NCBI GenBank assembly: GCA_910585605.1
Contig: CAJUFL010000019.1
Location: 1 to 43,345, forward strand
Source of the DNA: an uncultured Lachnospiraceae bacterium
GTDB taxonomy: Bacteria > Bacillota > Clostridia > Lachnospirales > Lachnospiraceae
Length of the DNA: 43,345 nt
Reading direction: 5' to 3'
Positions 34,001-41,666 of this stretch are shown piece by piece (within the stretch, counting starts at the first letter, position 1; the number at the start of each line of letters is the position of its first letter). Under the pieces are notes generated by a model. That model saw nothing but the letters and a program-made list of their open reading frames with translations. It was not told the origin of the DNA and made no database searches. The translations under genes and the position numbers were made by a program.

Positions 34001-34537
34001 TTAAACTAACTCGATGATAACCTCCATTGCTGCATCACCTTTACGTGGTCCAATCTTGATAATTCTTGTATAACCACCATTACGACCTGCATACTTAGGA
34101 CCATACTCGTTAAATAACTTTTCAGTTAAATCAACCTTCTTTGTTCCTCTCTTTTTGCCGGCAGCTTCTGTTGGAACTTCAACAACCGGATAAAGAACCT
34201 TTAACATCTGTCTTCTTGCATGCAGTCTTGATGGCTGATCCTTCTTTACAGTCTTTTCTACTTCATCATAAACTGTAACTTTCTTACCATCTACAACTTC
34301 TTTGATTCTTTTGCCGTCTTTATCTTTCTTGGCAACCTTAGCAGTTACTGTCACTTCATCAAAGTTATCTTTTTCTCTTACTGCTAATGTGATTAAATGT
34401 TCTGCAATCTTACGAATCTCTTTGGCTCTTGCCTCAGTTGTTTTAATCTTACCATTATATAATAACTGTGTAACCTGATTACGCAGTAATGCTTTTCTTG
34501 CTGCCTGTTTCTTTCCAAGCTTTCTATACATTGCCAT
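34001..34537 (-). CDS. rplQ: 50S ribosomal protein L17, long form
   Basis: L17 lies near the peptide exit tunnel of the 50S subunit. The 178-residue protein is longer than the common 115-130 residue form. The conserved ends are clear: MYRKLGKKQAARKALLRNQVTQLL...TEARAKEIRKIAEHLITLA and YGPKYAGRNGGYTRIIKIGPRKGDAAMEVIIELV. Between LITLA and LHARRQ there is a charged insertion of about 45 residues (about 55-100), and a shorter one follows around YPVVEVPTEAAGKKRG. Such long forms are, as far as I recall, usual in Lachnospiraceae. ATG 34537 is preceded by AGGAGG. It is the last gene of the ribosomal operon. Confidence 0.97.
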   Translation of the reverse strand: MAMYRKLGKKQAARKALLRNQVTQLLYNGKIKTTEARAKEIRKIAEHLITLAVREKDNFDEVTVTAKVAKKDKDGKRIKEVVDGKKVTVYDEVEKTVKKDQPSRLHARRQMLKVLYPVVEVPTEAAGKKRGTKKVDLTEKLFNEYGPKYAGRNGGYTRIIKIGPRKGDAAMEVIIELV

Positions 34538-34593
34538 GATGTATTTCCTCCTTCACTTTGCTTACTATTATTCGGCTTAAGTGCTCTTTTTAA

Positions 34594-35550
34594 TTAATCA
34601 TCTCCATTGTTAAGGGATAATCCTAATTCTTTTAACTTGTTCAAAACTTCTTCCAATGACTTACGTCCCAAATTCCGAACTTTCATCATATCCTCTGGAG
34701 TTTTACTTGTCAACTCTTCTACTGTATTAATACCTGCTCTCTTTAAGCAGTTAAATGAACGAACGGATAATTCCAATTCATCAATGTTCATCTCTAATAC
34801 TTTTTCTTTTTCGTTATCCTCTTTCTCTACCATAACTTCTGCTGCTTTTGCATTTTCTGATAGATCAATGAATAAACTCAAATGTTCGCTTAATACCTTT
34901 GCTGCTAAGCTTACCGCCTCATCCGGTGCCAATGTGCCATTGGTATACACATCTAATGTAAGCTTATCATAATCAGTAATCTGACCAACACGTGTGTTCT
35001 CTACTGTAAGATTAACACGTTCTACTGGTGTATAAATAGAATCTACTGCAATCACATCAATTGAAGTATCTTCTTTTTTATTCTTGTCAGAACCCACATA
35101 ACCTCTACCCTTTGTGATAGTAAGCTCCATATCAAATCTTGCTTCTGAACCACTTAAAGTAGCAATTACTAAATCCGGATTCAAAATCTCGATATCGCTA
35201 TCTACATGAATATCTGCTGCGGTAACAACACCTTCGCCTACATACTCAATATAAGCCTGCTTTGGCTCATATGAAGCACTGTTATTCTTAATCGCTAATT
35301 CTTTGATGTTCATGATAATTTCAGTCACATCTTCTTTTACACCTGGTATAGAACTAAACTCATGTAAAACGCCTTTGATTTTTACATAGCTTACGGCCGA
35401 ACCTGGTAATGATGATAACATAATTCTTCTCAAAGAATTACCAAGTGTTGTACCATAGCCTCTCTCTAAAGGTTCTACTACAAATTTACCGTATCTGTTG
35501 TCTTCTGAAATCTCTGCGATTTCAATTCTTGGTTTTTCGAATTCAAACAC
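34594..35550 (-). CDS. rpoA: DNA-directed RNA polymerase subunit alpha
   Basis: The 318-residue protein is the alpha subunit. The N-terminal domain (1-230) starts MFEFEKPRIEIAEISEDNRYGKFVVEPLERGYGTTLGNSLRRIMLSSLPGSAV and drives dimerisation and assembly of polymerase; the C-terminal domain (about 255-318, ELELSVRSFNCLKRAGINTVEEL...KVRNLGRKSLEEVLNKLKELGLSL) contacts upstream promoter DNA and activators. An acidic linker (EKEDNEKEKVLEMN) joins them. It lies between rpsD and rplQ as in other Firmicutes but is separated from rpsD by 189 bases containing a long palindrome. Confidence 0.98.
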   Translation of the reverse strand: MFEFEKPRIEIAEISEDNRYGKFVVEPLERGYGTTLGNSLRRIMLSSLPGSAVSYVKIKGVLHEFSSIPGVKEDVTEIIMNIKELAIKNNSASYEPKQAYIEYVGEGVVTAADIHVDSDIEILNPDLVIATLSGSEARFDMELTITKGRGYVGSDKNKKEDTSIDVIAVDSIYTPVERVNLTVENTRVGQITDYDKLTLDVYTNGTLAPDEAVSLAAKVLSEHLSLFIDLSENAKAAEVMVEKEDNEKEKVLEMNIDELELSVRSFNCLKRAGINTVEELTSKTPEDMMKVRNLGRKSLEEVLNKLKELGLSLNNGDD

Positions 35551-35597
35551 GCTAGGAACCTCCTTCTAGGTTTCGTAATACTTCGAAAACTGTCATT

Positions 35598-35722
35598 GAA
35601 CTGCAAGCTCGATTCCGCTGACGCTGCATCTCACTCGGGCTAAGCGCCCTATATATAATTCCCCAAAACAGATTACGTGCAAGCAAGCTTGCATAATCTG
35701 TTTTGAAAATTATATGCAGTTC
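35598..35722. repeat. Nested palindromic element between rpsD and rpoA
   Basis: Nested inverted repeats are present: GAACTGCA (35598-35605) with TGCAGTTC (35715-35722); ATATAATT (35653-35660) with AATTATAT (35708-35715); CAAAACAGATTA (35664-35675) with TAATCTGTTTTG (35694-35705); and TGCAAG with CTTGCA at the tip (35678-35693). The minus-strand transcript of this essential operon must pass through the hairpin. No U-tract follows, so it is not an ordinary terminator. It could be a mobile palindromic repeat, an RNA processing site or an attenuator. Confidence 0.8.
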
Positions 35723-35739
35723 TAAATAGTTAACGAATA

Positions 35740-36333
35740 TTACTTAGAATATAACTCGACGATAAGTGTCTCATTTACAGGTACATCTATCTGCTCTCTT
35801 AAAGGTAACTCAGTAACTGTACCGCAAAGATTCTCCTGATCTGCCTCTAACCAAGCGGGAACCAATCTTCCGCTTGTTGCTTCTAAAATGTCCTTATATC
35901 TCTGAGAAGACTTGCTCTTCTCTCTGATTTCAATCTTATCACCGGCTTTTACTCTGTATGAAGGAATATTAATGCATTTGCCATTTACCAACACATGCTT
36001 ATGGTCAACAATCTGTCTTGCCTCCTTACGAGTTCTCGCTAAACCTAAACGGAAAACAACATTATCTAATCTTAATTCTAATAAAATCATTAAGTTAGGA
36101 CCGGTCAATCCTTTCATTCTTTCTGCTGTTGCATAAAGATTACGGAAAGGCTTTTCTAGTACGCCATAAATGAATTTTGCTTTCTGCTTTTCACGCAGCT
36201 GTAAGCCATATTCACTCATTTTTCTATTTGATCTGATTAACTGTCTGTTTGATTTTTTGTCAATTCCGAGATACATTGGCTCCATGCCTAAGGATCTGCA
36301 TCTCTTAAGAACTGGTGTTCTATCTATTGCCAT
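35740..36333 (-). CDS. rpsD: 30S ribosomal protein S4
   Basis: S4 nucleates 30S assembly by binding 16S rRNA and is often an autoregulator. The 197-residue protein has the YGLQLREKQKAKFIYGVLEKPFRNLY block, the S4 RNA-binding domain (LELRLDNVVFRLGLARTRKEARQIVDHKHVLVNGKCINIPSYRVKAGDKIEIREKS) and the C-terminal VPAWLEAD...ELPLREQIDVPVNETLIVELYSK. The N-terminus lacks the zinc-finger cysteines of some S4 forms (it reads LKRCRSLGMEPMYLG), so it is the Cys-poor type. It follows rpsK by 16 bases. Confidence 0.98.
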   Translation of the reverse strand: MAIDRTPVLKRCRSLGMEPMYLGIDKKSNRQLIRSNRKMSEYGLQLREKQKAKFIYGVLEKPFRNLYATAERMKGLTGPNLMILLELRLDNVVFRLGLARTRKEARQIVDHKHVLVNGKCINIPSYRVKAGDKIEIREKSKSSQRYKDILEATSGRLVPAWLEADQENLCGTVTELPLREQIDVPVNETLIVELYSK

Positions 36334-36349
36334 CTAACTGTACCTCCTA

Positions 36350-36742
36350 TTACACTCTTCTACGTTTTGGTGGACGACAACCATTATGTGGAACTGGTGT
36401 TACGTCACGAATACTAAGTACTTCAAGACCTGCTGCCTGAAGTGCACGAATTGCTGCTTCACGACCGGAACCCGGTCCTTTTACCATAACGTCAACTTTC
36501 TTCAGACCATGAATAAGAGCTGCCTTTGTTGCAGTCTCTGCTGCCATCTGTGCTGCATAAGGAGTAGACTTTTTAGAGCCTTTAAATCCCAATTCTCCAG
36601 CACTGGCCCATGAAAGAGCGTTACCTTCATTATCGGTTAATGTAACAATTGTATTATTAAAAGATGACTGAATATGAGCCTGTCCGTGTTCTACATTCTT
36701 CTTCACACGCTTTTTCGTCACTTTTTTTGTAACTTTAGCCAT
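36350..36742 (-). CDS. rpsK: 30S ribosomal protein S11
   Basis: The 130-residue S11 is part of the 30S platform. The central HIQSSFNNTIVTLTDNEGNALSWASAGELGFKGSKKSTPYAAQMAAE and the C-terminal IRDVTPVPHNGCRPPKRRRV are diagnostic. The N-terminal 16 residues are strongly basic. It lies 33 bases after rpsM and 16 bases before rpsD within the alpha-operon block. Confidence 0.98.
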   Translation of the reverse strand: MAKVTKKVTKKRVKKNVEHGQAHIQSSFNNTIVTLTDNEGNALSWASAGELGFKGSKKSTPYAAQMAAETATKAALIHGLKKVDVMVKGPGSGREAAIRALQAAGLEVLSIRDVTPVPHNGCRPPKRRRV

Positions 36743-36775
36743 TAAACTTAACCTCCTGTTAAATATAAATGAATC

Positions 36776-37144
36776 TTATTTCTTCTTATTTGCTACGGTT
36801 CTCTTAGGACCCTTACGAGTTCTTGCATTTGTCTTGGTCTTTTGACCACGAACCGGTAATCCCTTTCTATGACGGATTCCACGATAACATCCAATTTCCT
36901 GTAAACGTTTGATATTCAAAGCAATTTCTCTACGTAAATCACCTTCTACCACCTGTGTCTCATTGATGATCTCGCTGATTTTCTTAACCTCTTCATCGGT
37001 CAAATCGCGAACACGGGTATCAGGATTAACATTTGCTTCTTTAAGGATACGCTGAGATGAAGGAAGTCCAATACCATAAATATAAGTAAGACCGATCTCA
37101 ATACGTTTTTCTCTTGGTAAATCTACACCTGAAATACGAGCCAT
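36776..37144 (-). CDS. rpsM: 30S ribosomal protein S13
   Basis: The 122-residue S13 forms the head of the 30S subunit and contacts the P-site tRNA and the 50S. The MARISGVDLPREKRIEIGLTYIYGIG start, the H2TH region, and the basic RGIRHRKGLPVRGQKTKTNARTRKGPKRTVANKKK tail confirm it. A GGAGGTG site lies 11 or so bases upstream of ATG 37144. A 281-base spacer separates it from rpmJ and holds a small ORF with a good ribosome binding site (37205-37246). Confidence 0.98.
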   Translation of the reverse strand: MARISGVDLPREKRIEIGLTYIYGIGLPSSQRILKEANVNPDTRVRDLTDEEVKKISEIINETQVVEGDLRREIALNIKRLQEIGCYRGIRHRKGLPVRGQKTKTNARTRKGPKRTVANKKK

Positions 37145-37204
37145 TGTGACTGTGCACCTCCATAAATTAATACTTTTTTCTTAATTGTCCCGAATTCAGA
37201 AGTA

Positions 37205-37246
37205 TCAACGTATCCGTATGTATTCGTACAAACGGGTGAAATGCAT
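37205..37246 (-). CDS. Possible 13-residue leader peptide upstream of rpsM
   Basis: ATG 37246 is preceded by AGGAG with 8-base spacing and opens a 13-residue frame MHFTRLYEYIRIR ending at TGA 37205, 60 bases before rpsM. Three of the thirteen residues are Arg and two are Tyr. The strong site suggests real translation, but the frame is short enough to be chance. The rest of the spacer 37145-37425 holds only small hairpin-capable stretches. Confidence 0.35.
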   Translation of the reverse strand: MHFTRLYEYIRIR

Positions 37247-37425
37247 ACGCCTCTCTCCTAAATTCATTCTATTGTTATGTTGCATAGGCTAATGACAACC
37301 TATACTACAGCCGCTTTCTAAATCATCTTCCATATTAATAATGATAATATAGAAGGAACTTCACACTGGGAATACAGTGCTACTTTGGTTTACAAACTCC
37401 GAGAGGCTTAAAGATGGGCTATCAT

Positions 37426-37539
37426 CTAACCTTGTCTCTGTTTGTGCTTAGGGTTCTCACAGATTACTCTGATACTACCTTTTCTTTTAATGATTTTGCA
37501 CTTATCGCAAATTGGTTTTACGGATGCTCTAACCTTCAT
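37426..37539 (-). CDS. rpmJ: 50S ribosomal protein L36
   Basis: This 37-residue protein is L36, the smallest 50S protein. The frame starting at ATG 37539 reads MKVRASVKPICDKCKIIKRK, ending in NPKHKQRQG. It is the zinc-binding form, with Cys11, Cys14, Cys27 and His32. AAGGAG lies eight bases upstream. It takes the expected place between infA and rpsM. Because L36 forms without zinc ligands also exist, some genomes with this type keep a second copy, which cannot be checked here. Confidence 0.97.
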   Translation of the reverse strand: MKVRASVKPICDKCKIIKRKGSIRVICENPKHKQRQG

Positions 37540-37654
37540 TAAAATCTCTCCTTTCGAAATTTCTCTGTAAAAAGTCCGCTACGAATAATTATTCTATCAT
37601 TTATATTTCTTCATTGCAAGCAAAATTTTCTATATTTTACAAATTCTTTTGCAA

Positions 37655-37873
37655 TTATTTTTCTCTCCATTTTATTCTTCCTTTTGTCAGATCGTATGGA
37701 GACAATTCCAATGTAACTTTATCCCCTGGCAGAATTTTAATATAATTCATTCTTAATTTTCCACTGATATGAGCTAACACCTCATGTCCATTCTCTAATT
37801 CCACCTTAAACATTGCATTTGGTAATTTTTCTACTACTGTTCCTTCAATTTCAATCACATCTGCTTTAGACAT
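37655..37873 (-). CDS. infA: Translation initiation factor IF-1
   Basis: IF-1 is a 72-residue S1-like OB-fold protein that blocks the ribosomal A site during initiation. The MSKADVIEIEGTVVEKLPNAMFKVELENGHEVLAHISGKLRMNYIKILPGDKVTLELSPYDLTKGRI sequence is classical. It lies 57 bases downstream of map; the KOW-domain gene found between map and infA in some Clostridia is absent here. A 115-base gap separates it from rpmJ. Confidence 0.98.
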   Translation of the reverse strand: MSKADVIEIEGTVVEKLPNAMFKVELENGHEVLAHISGKLRMNYIKILPGDKVTLELSPYDLTKGRIKWREK

Positions 37874-37929
37874 ATATAAAATCCTCCTGTTTTATAATTC
37901 CTCTCTGCTCTACTGTTTTGCATATGTTA

Positions 37930-38697
37930 TTATAATGCGATTCCTTCTGCACGTGAAAGAATCTCCGGCTCTCCCTCTGTAATCAGAATTGTATTCTCAT
38001 AATGGGCAGACGGCATACCATCCTCAGTTACAACTGTCCAGTCATCATCTTCCCAGTATACATCATATTCACCCATGTTAATCATTGGTTCTACCGCAAT
38101 CGTCATGCCCGGACGAAGCTTTGCTCCACGTCTCATTCCAACAAAATTAGGAACTTCGGGTTCCTCATGTAATTTGGAACCAACTCCATGACCTACAAGA
38201 TCTCTCACAACAGAATAACCACGGGACTCTACATACTCCTGAACTGCTCTTGATATATCAATCACATGATTGCCTGCTACTGCCTGCTTAATTCCCTCAA
38301 AGAAACTCTGCTTCGTGACCTCTACTAATTTTTTTACCTCGTCTGATACAGCCGGCATAACCAAAGTTCTCGCTGCATCTGAATGATATCCTTTATAAAT
38401 AACTCCTGCATCCAGACTTACAATATCGTCATCCTGGATGATTCGGTGCTTATCAGGAATACCATGTACAACCTCTTCATTAATCGATACACAAATTGAT
38501 GCCGGATATCCATTGTAATTAAGGAAAGAAGGGATACATCCATAGCTTCTAATAATTTCCTCACCTATACGGTCCACATCAAATGTAGACATACCTGGTT
38601 TCACCTGTTTTGCCAGTTCCTCATGAGTGATGGCGAGAATTCTTCCCGCCTCACGCATGAGTTCAATTTCTGCTTTTGATTTAATTGAAACTGCCAT
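37930..38697 (-). CDS. map: Methionine aminopeptidase, type I
   Basis: The 255-residue enzyme removes the N-terminal Met from new proteins. All five metal ligands are visible: Asp96, Asp107 (DAGVIYKGYHSDAART), His170 (LVGHGVG), Glu203 (VEPMINMG) and Glu234 (HYENTILIT). There is no N-terminal SEC-C zinc extension. The start at 38697 lies two bases after the adk stop, so the two are likely translationally coupled. Confidence 0.98.
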   Translation of the reverse strand: MAVSIKSKAEIELMREAGRILAITHEELAKQVKPGMSTFDVDRIGEEIIRSYGCIPSFLNYNGYPASICVSINEEVVHGIPDKHRIIQDDDIVSLDAGVIYKGYHSDAARTLVMPAVSDEVKKLVEVTKQSFFEGIKQAVAGNHVIDISRAVQEYVESRGYSVVRDLVGHGVGSKLHEEPEVPNFVGMRRGAKLRPGMTIAVEPMINMGEYDVYWEDDDWTVVTEDGMPSAHYENTILITEGEPEILSRAEGIAL

Positions 38698-38699
38698 TC

Positions 38700-39344
38700 T
38701 TATTCACCTAAAATTGCAACAATTGCATCAAATACATCCTTCATATCAACCGTTCCATCCACATCACGGGCAATACCTTTATTGGTATAATAATCAATTA
38801 ACGGCTGTGTCTGCTCATGATAAACAGATAATCTGTTTTTAACAGTTTCCGGCTTATCATCATCACGAATGATCAAATCCGCACCACAGGTATCACATTT
38901 TCCTTCAACCTTAGTCGGACTGTATACTACATGATATGTCGCACCACATCCTACACATGCACGTCTTCCACCCATTCTGTTAATAATATTCTCATCCGGC
39001 ACTTCCACATTAATTGCATAATCAACGCTCTCGCCAATTGCAGTTAAGGCCTTATCCAGTGCCTCCGCCTGAGGAATCGTTCTTGGGAATCCGTCTAATA
39101 CATATCCCTTTTCACAATCCGGCTCTTTAAAACGGTCAATTACAAGATCTACAACCAATTCATCCGGTACAAGCAGACCTTTATCCATATACTCTTTTGC
39201 CTTTGCTCCAAGCTCTGTACCATTCTTAATGTTCGCACGGAAAATATCTCCTGTTGAAATATGCGGAATACCATACTTTGCCGCAATCATTTTAGCCTGT
39301 GTTCCTTTACCTGCGCCAGGCGCACCTAACATAATAATCTTCAT
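38700..39344 (-). CDS. adk: Adenylate kinase
   Basis: The 214-residue enzyme interconverts ATP, ADP and AMP. The P-loop GAPGAGKGT (7-15), the AMP-binding region and the LID domain with a four-cysteine zinc site (Cys130, Cys133, Cys150, Cys153) are clear; this LID form is common in Gram-positives. ATG 39344 follows AAGGAGG. The frame continues upstream through the tandem repeat for 25 more codons but that extension lacks a start site and is not kinase sequence. It is followed by map after two bases. secY lies upstream, across a repeat-filled gap of 341 bases. Confidence 0.98.
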   Translation of the reverse strand: MKIIMLGAPGAGKGTQAKMIAAKYGIPHISTGDIFRANIKNGTELGAKAKEYMDKGLLVPDELVVDLVIDRFKEPDCEKGYVLDGFPRTIPQAEALDKALTAIGESVDYAINVEVPDENIINRMGGRRACVGCGATYHVVYSPTKVEGKCDTCGADLIIRDDDKPETVKNRLSVYHEQTQPLIDYYTNKGIARDVDGTVDMKDVFDAIVAILGE

Positions 39345-39366
39345 AACCTCGTCCTCCTTATATTGA

Positions 39367-39617
39367 GCACTTAATAAGCAGCTTGACTGCGCATTTAGTG
39401 CGAAAATACACTTGACCACTTAGCGAGATTGTTCTTCGAGCTTAGTGGACATAGTGTTTCCTTACTTCGGCACTTAATAAGCAGCTTGACTGCGCATTTA
39501 GTGCGAAAATACACTTGACCACTTAGCGAGATTGTTCTTCGAGCTTAGTGGACATAGTGTTTCCTTACTTTGGCACTTAATAAGCAGCTTGACTGCGCAT
39601 TTAGTGCGAAAATACAC
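39367..39617. repeat. 103-bp tandem repeat (2.4 copies) between adk and secY
   Basis: Units begin at 39367, 39470 and 39573, 103 bp apart; the third stops after 45 bp at 39617. Copies are almost identical, with one base different near the junction. Each full unit has two imperfect hairpins: GCACTTAAT with ATTTAGTGC and CCACTTAGC with GCTTAGTGG, each with one mismatch, and the arms resemble each other. The minus-strand reading of a unit also contains a short frame with an AAGG site (MSTKLEEQSR). The repeat lies in the transcribed spacer of an essential operon. Confidence 0.93.
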
Positions 39618-39633
39618 GCATTGTAAACCACTG

Positions 39634-39671
39634 AAACCGCAGGGATACAGGGTACTGTTTTCCTACGGTTT
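39634..39671 (-). other. Hairpin in the secY-adk spacer
   Basis: AAACCG (39634-39639) pairs with CGGTTT (39666-39671), and AGG (39641-39643) with CCT (39662-39664), across one mismatch. It lies 14 bases past the secY stop. No U-tract follows on the minus strand, so it is more likely a processing or stability structure than a terminator. Confidence 0.5.
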
Positions 39672-39685
39672 TGTGCGATCTTCTA

Positions 39686-40999
39686 TTAATCATTTAAAAA
39701 TCCCGAATAATTTCGGACTAACATCTGTGATTCTAACTGTTTCATTGTTTCCAGAATTACACCTACGATAATGATTAAGGATGTTCCACCAAAGGATACA
39801 TCTGCTTTAAACATACCGTTAAAGAAAATAGGAATCACTGCAACTATAAGCAAACCGATTACACCGATTAAAACAATATAGTTAAGAATCTTATTTAAAT
39901 AGTCCTGAGTCGGCTTACCAGGTCTGATACCTGGAATAAATCCACCGCTCTTCTTCATATTATTCGCAACCTCCATTGGGTTAAAAGTAATGGAAGTGTA
40001 AAAATATGCAAATATAACATTCAGGAGAATATATATTATAAGTCCAACAGATGCCCATGGATACTCCGGATTAAACCAATAATTCTGATTCATTCCCTGC
40101 AAAATCTTCTGCCATGTTGTTCCCGGTGTCACATTAAACAAGTTAATAACAATGGACGGAACAGACAAAAGGGACGAAGCAAAGATAATAGGAATAACAC
40201 CTGCTGTATTTACCTTAAGCGGAATATAGCTTGCCTGCGAACCTGCCAGTTTCCTTCCCTGAACCTTTTTAGAATACTGTACGGGAATTCTTCTCTCTGC
40301 ATCCTGTAAAATAATAACAAAAATAGTGGTTCCAATAACAACCGCTACAACAATGCATACAGCTATGACCGCCTGGACAATATCTTTGCCCTTTACAAAC
40401 ATAATGTAAAGGTTAGAGAAATCATTTGGCATACGCGATACGATATTAATTAAAAGGATAATGGAAATACCGTTCCCTAAGCCTTTATCAGAAATTCTTT
40501 CACCTAACCACATGATGATACAACTGCCTGCGGTCAATGTTACGACAACAGTTAAAACAGTAAAGAAGTTACTTTCACCTAATGCTCCCTGTCTTGAAAA
40601 TCCAATGGCAAGACCCGCACTTTCAATAATGGCAAGACCAACCGATACATATCTGGTAATCTTGTTCATTTTCTTTTTGCCGTCTTCGCCGTCACGATGC
40701 ATTTCCTCTAAAGCAGGAATTGCAATCGTCAAAAGCTGCATAATAATAGAAGCTGTAATGTATGGTGTAACACTTAATGCAAATACCGACATGGATAAAA
40801 ACGATCCACCTGTGAACGAGTCAATAAAGCTATAAGAACTTCCTACAACACTTTGCAGATACTGCTGTACCTGGGCTACATCAATACCCGGAATCGGTAA
40901 CTGACAGCCCAGACGTACAATAAGCACAATCCAAAATGTATAAAATATTCTCTTTCTTAACTGCTCGATTTTAAACGCATTTACTAAGGTTTTGAACAT
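39686..40999 (-). CDS. secY: Protein translocase subunit SecY
   Basis: SecY is the channel subunit of the general secretion translocase in the cytoplasmic membrane. The 437-residue protein has ten predicted membrane helices, from LRKRIFYTFWIVLIVRLGCQLPIPGID at the N-terminus, plug and pore region SFIDSFTGGSFLSMSVFALSVTPYITASIIMQLL, the LGNGISIILLINI segment, and the cytosolic loop IPVQYSKKVQGRK. The C-terminus is LVRNYSGFLND. It starts one base after the rplO stop. The usual next gene adk lies 341 bases downstream across repeats. Confidence 0.98.
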   Translation of the reverse strand: MFKTLVNAFKIEQLRKRIFYTFWIVLIVRLGCQLPIPGIDVAQVQQYLQSVVGSSYSFIDSFTGGSFLSMSVFALSVTPYITASIIMQLLTIAIPALEEMHRDGEDGKKKMNKITRYVSVGLAIIESAGLAIGFSRQGALGESNFFTVLTVVVTLTAGSCIIMWLGERISDKGLGNGISIILLINIVSRMPNDFSNLYIMFVKGKDIVQAVIAVCIVVAVVIGTTIFVIILQDAERRIPVQYSKKVQGRKLAGSQASYIPLKVNTAGVIPIIFASSLLSVPSIVINLFNVTPGTTWQKILQGMNQNYWFNPEYPWASVGLIIYILLNVIFAYFYTSITFNPMEVANNMKKSGGFIPGIRPGKPTQDYLNKILNYIVLIGVIGLLIVAVIPIFFNGMFKADVSFGGTSLIIIVGVILETMKQLESQMLVRNYSGFLND

Positions 41000-41000
41000 A

Positions 41001-41441
41001 CTACATCACCTCTGCTTTTCCACCAAGAGCCTCGATTTTTTCTACAGCAGAAGCACTGAATGCATTTGCCTTAACAGTAAGCTTCTTTGTTAATTCCCCA
41101 TTTCCTAAAATCTTAACGCCATCTTTAGGATTACTGACGATGCCTGCACCAATCAGTGTGTCCACAGAAACCTCTGAACCCTCTTCAAATGCATTAAGAG
41201 CAGATACATTAATAGCAACGATTTCCTTTGAGTTCCGACACTTAAATCCTCTCTTTGGAAGTCTTCTATATAATGGCATCTGACCACCTTCAAAACCAGG
41301 TCTGGTAGCTCCTGAACGAGCCTTTTGGCCTTTATGACCTTTACCTGCGGTCTTACCATTTCCTGAACCGTGACCACGACCTTTTCTGAAATTATCACTG
41401 TGCTTAGAACCATCTGCCGGCTTTAATGTAGATAAATTCAT
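41001..41441 (-). CDS. rplO: 50S ribosomal protein L15
   Basis: The 146-residue L15 has the glycine- and basic-rich N-terminal half typical of the family (RKGRGHGSGNGKTAGKGHKGQKARSG, FEGGQMPLYRRLPKRGF) that reaches into 23S rRNA, and a globular C-terminal half (NPKDGVKILGNGELTKKLTVKANAFSASAVEKIEALGGKAEVM). It lies between rpmD and secY with a one-base gap to secY, suggesting translational coupling. Confidence 0.98.
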   Translation of the reverse strand: MNLSTLKPADGSKHSDNFRKGRGHGSGNGKTAGKGHKGQKARSGATRPGFEGGQMPLYRRLPKRGFKCRNSKEIVAINVSALNAFEEGSEVSVDTLIGAGIVSNPKDGVKILGNGELTKKLTVKANAFSASAVEKIEALGGKAEVM

Positions 41442-41470
41442 TTATGTGCACCTCCTTATCTGAAATATAA

Positions 41471-41653
41471 TTAAATCTCTTCTACCTTTACCAAATGTCT
41501 AACCTGATCTGTCATTCCTTTTGTAGCTGCATTATTAGGAAGCTCAACTGTTTTATTAAGCTTTCTAAGTCCTAATGCTTCCAAAGTTCTTTTATGCTTT
41601 GGAATAGCTCCGATCGGTGACTTTACTAAAGTAACTTTTACTCTATCTGCCAT
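41471..41653 (-). CDS. rpmD: 50S ribosomal protein L30
   Basis: The 60-residue L30 is recognised by VKVTLVKSPIGAIPKHKRTLEALGLRKLNKTVELPNNAATKGMTDQVRHLVKVEEI. Its length is as usual for bacterial L30. It lies 13 bases after rpsE and 29 bases before rplO in the normal spc-operon order. Confidence 0.98.
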   Translation of the reverse strand: MADRVKVTLVKSPIGAIPKHKRTLEALGLRKLNKTVELPNNAATKGMTDQVRHLVKVEEI

Positions 41654-41666
41654 TTTAAAATCCTCC

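Noticed and set aside
39345..39419. N-terminal extension of adenylate kinase into the tandem repeat
   Set aside because: The ATG at 39344 has a strong AAGGAGG site and gives the normal kinase N-terminus; the upstream part is repeat DNA translated by chance.
39367..39617. CRISPR array
   Set aside because: The repeat is a contiguous 103-bp tandem unit with no spacers between short repeats, and no cas genes are near.
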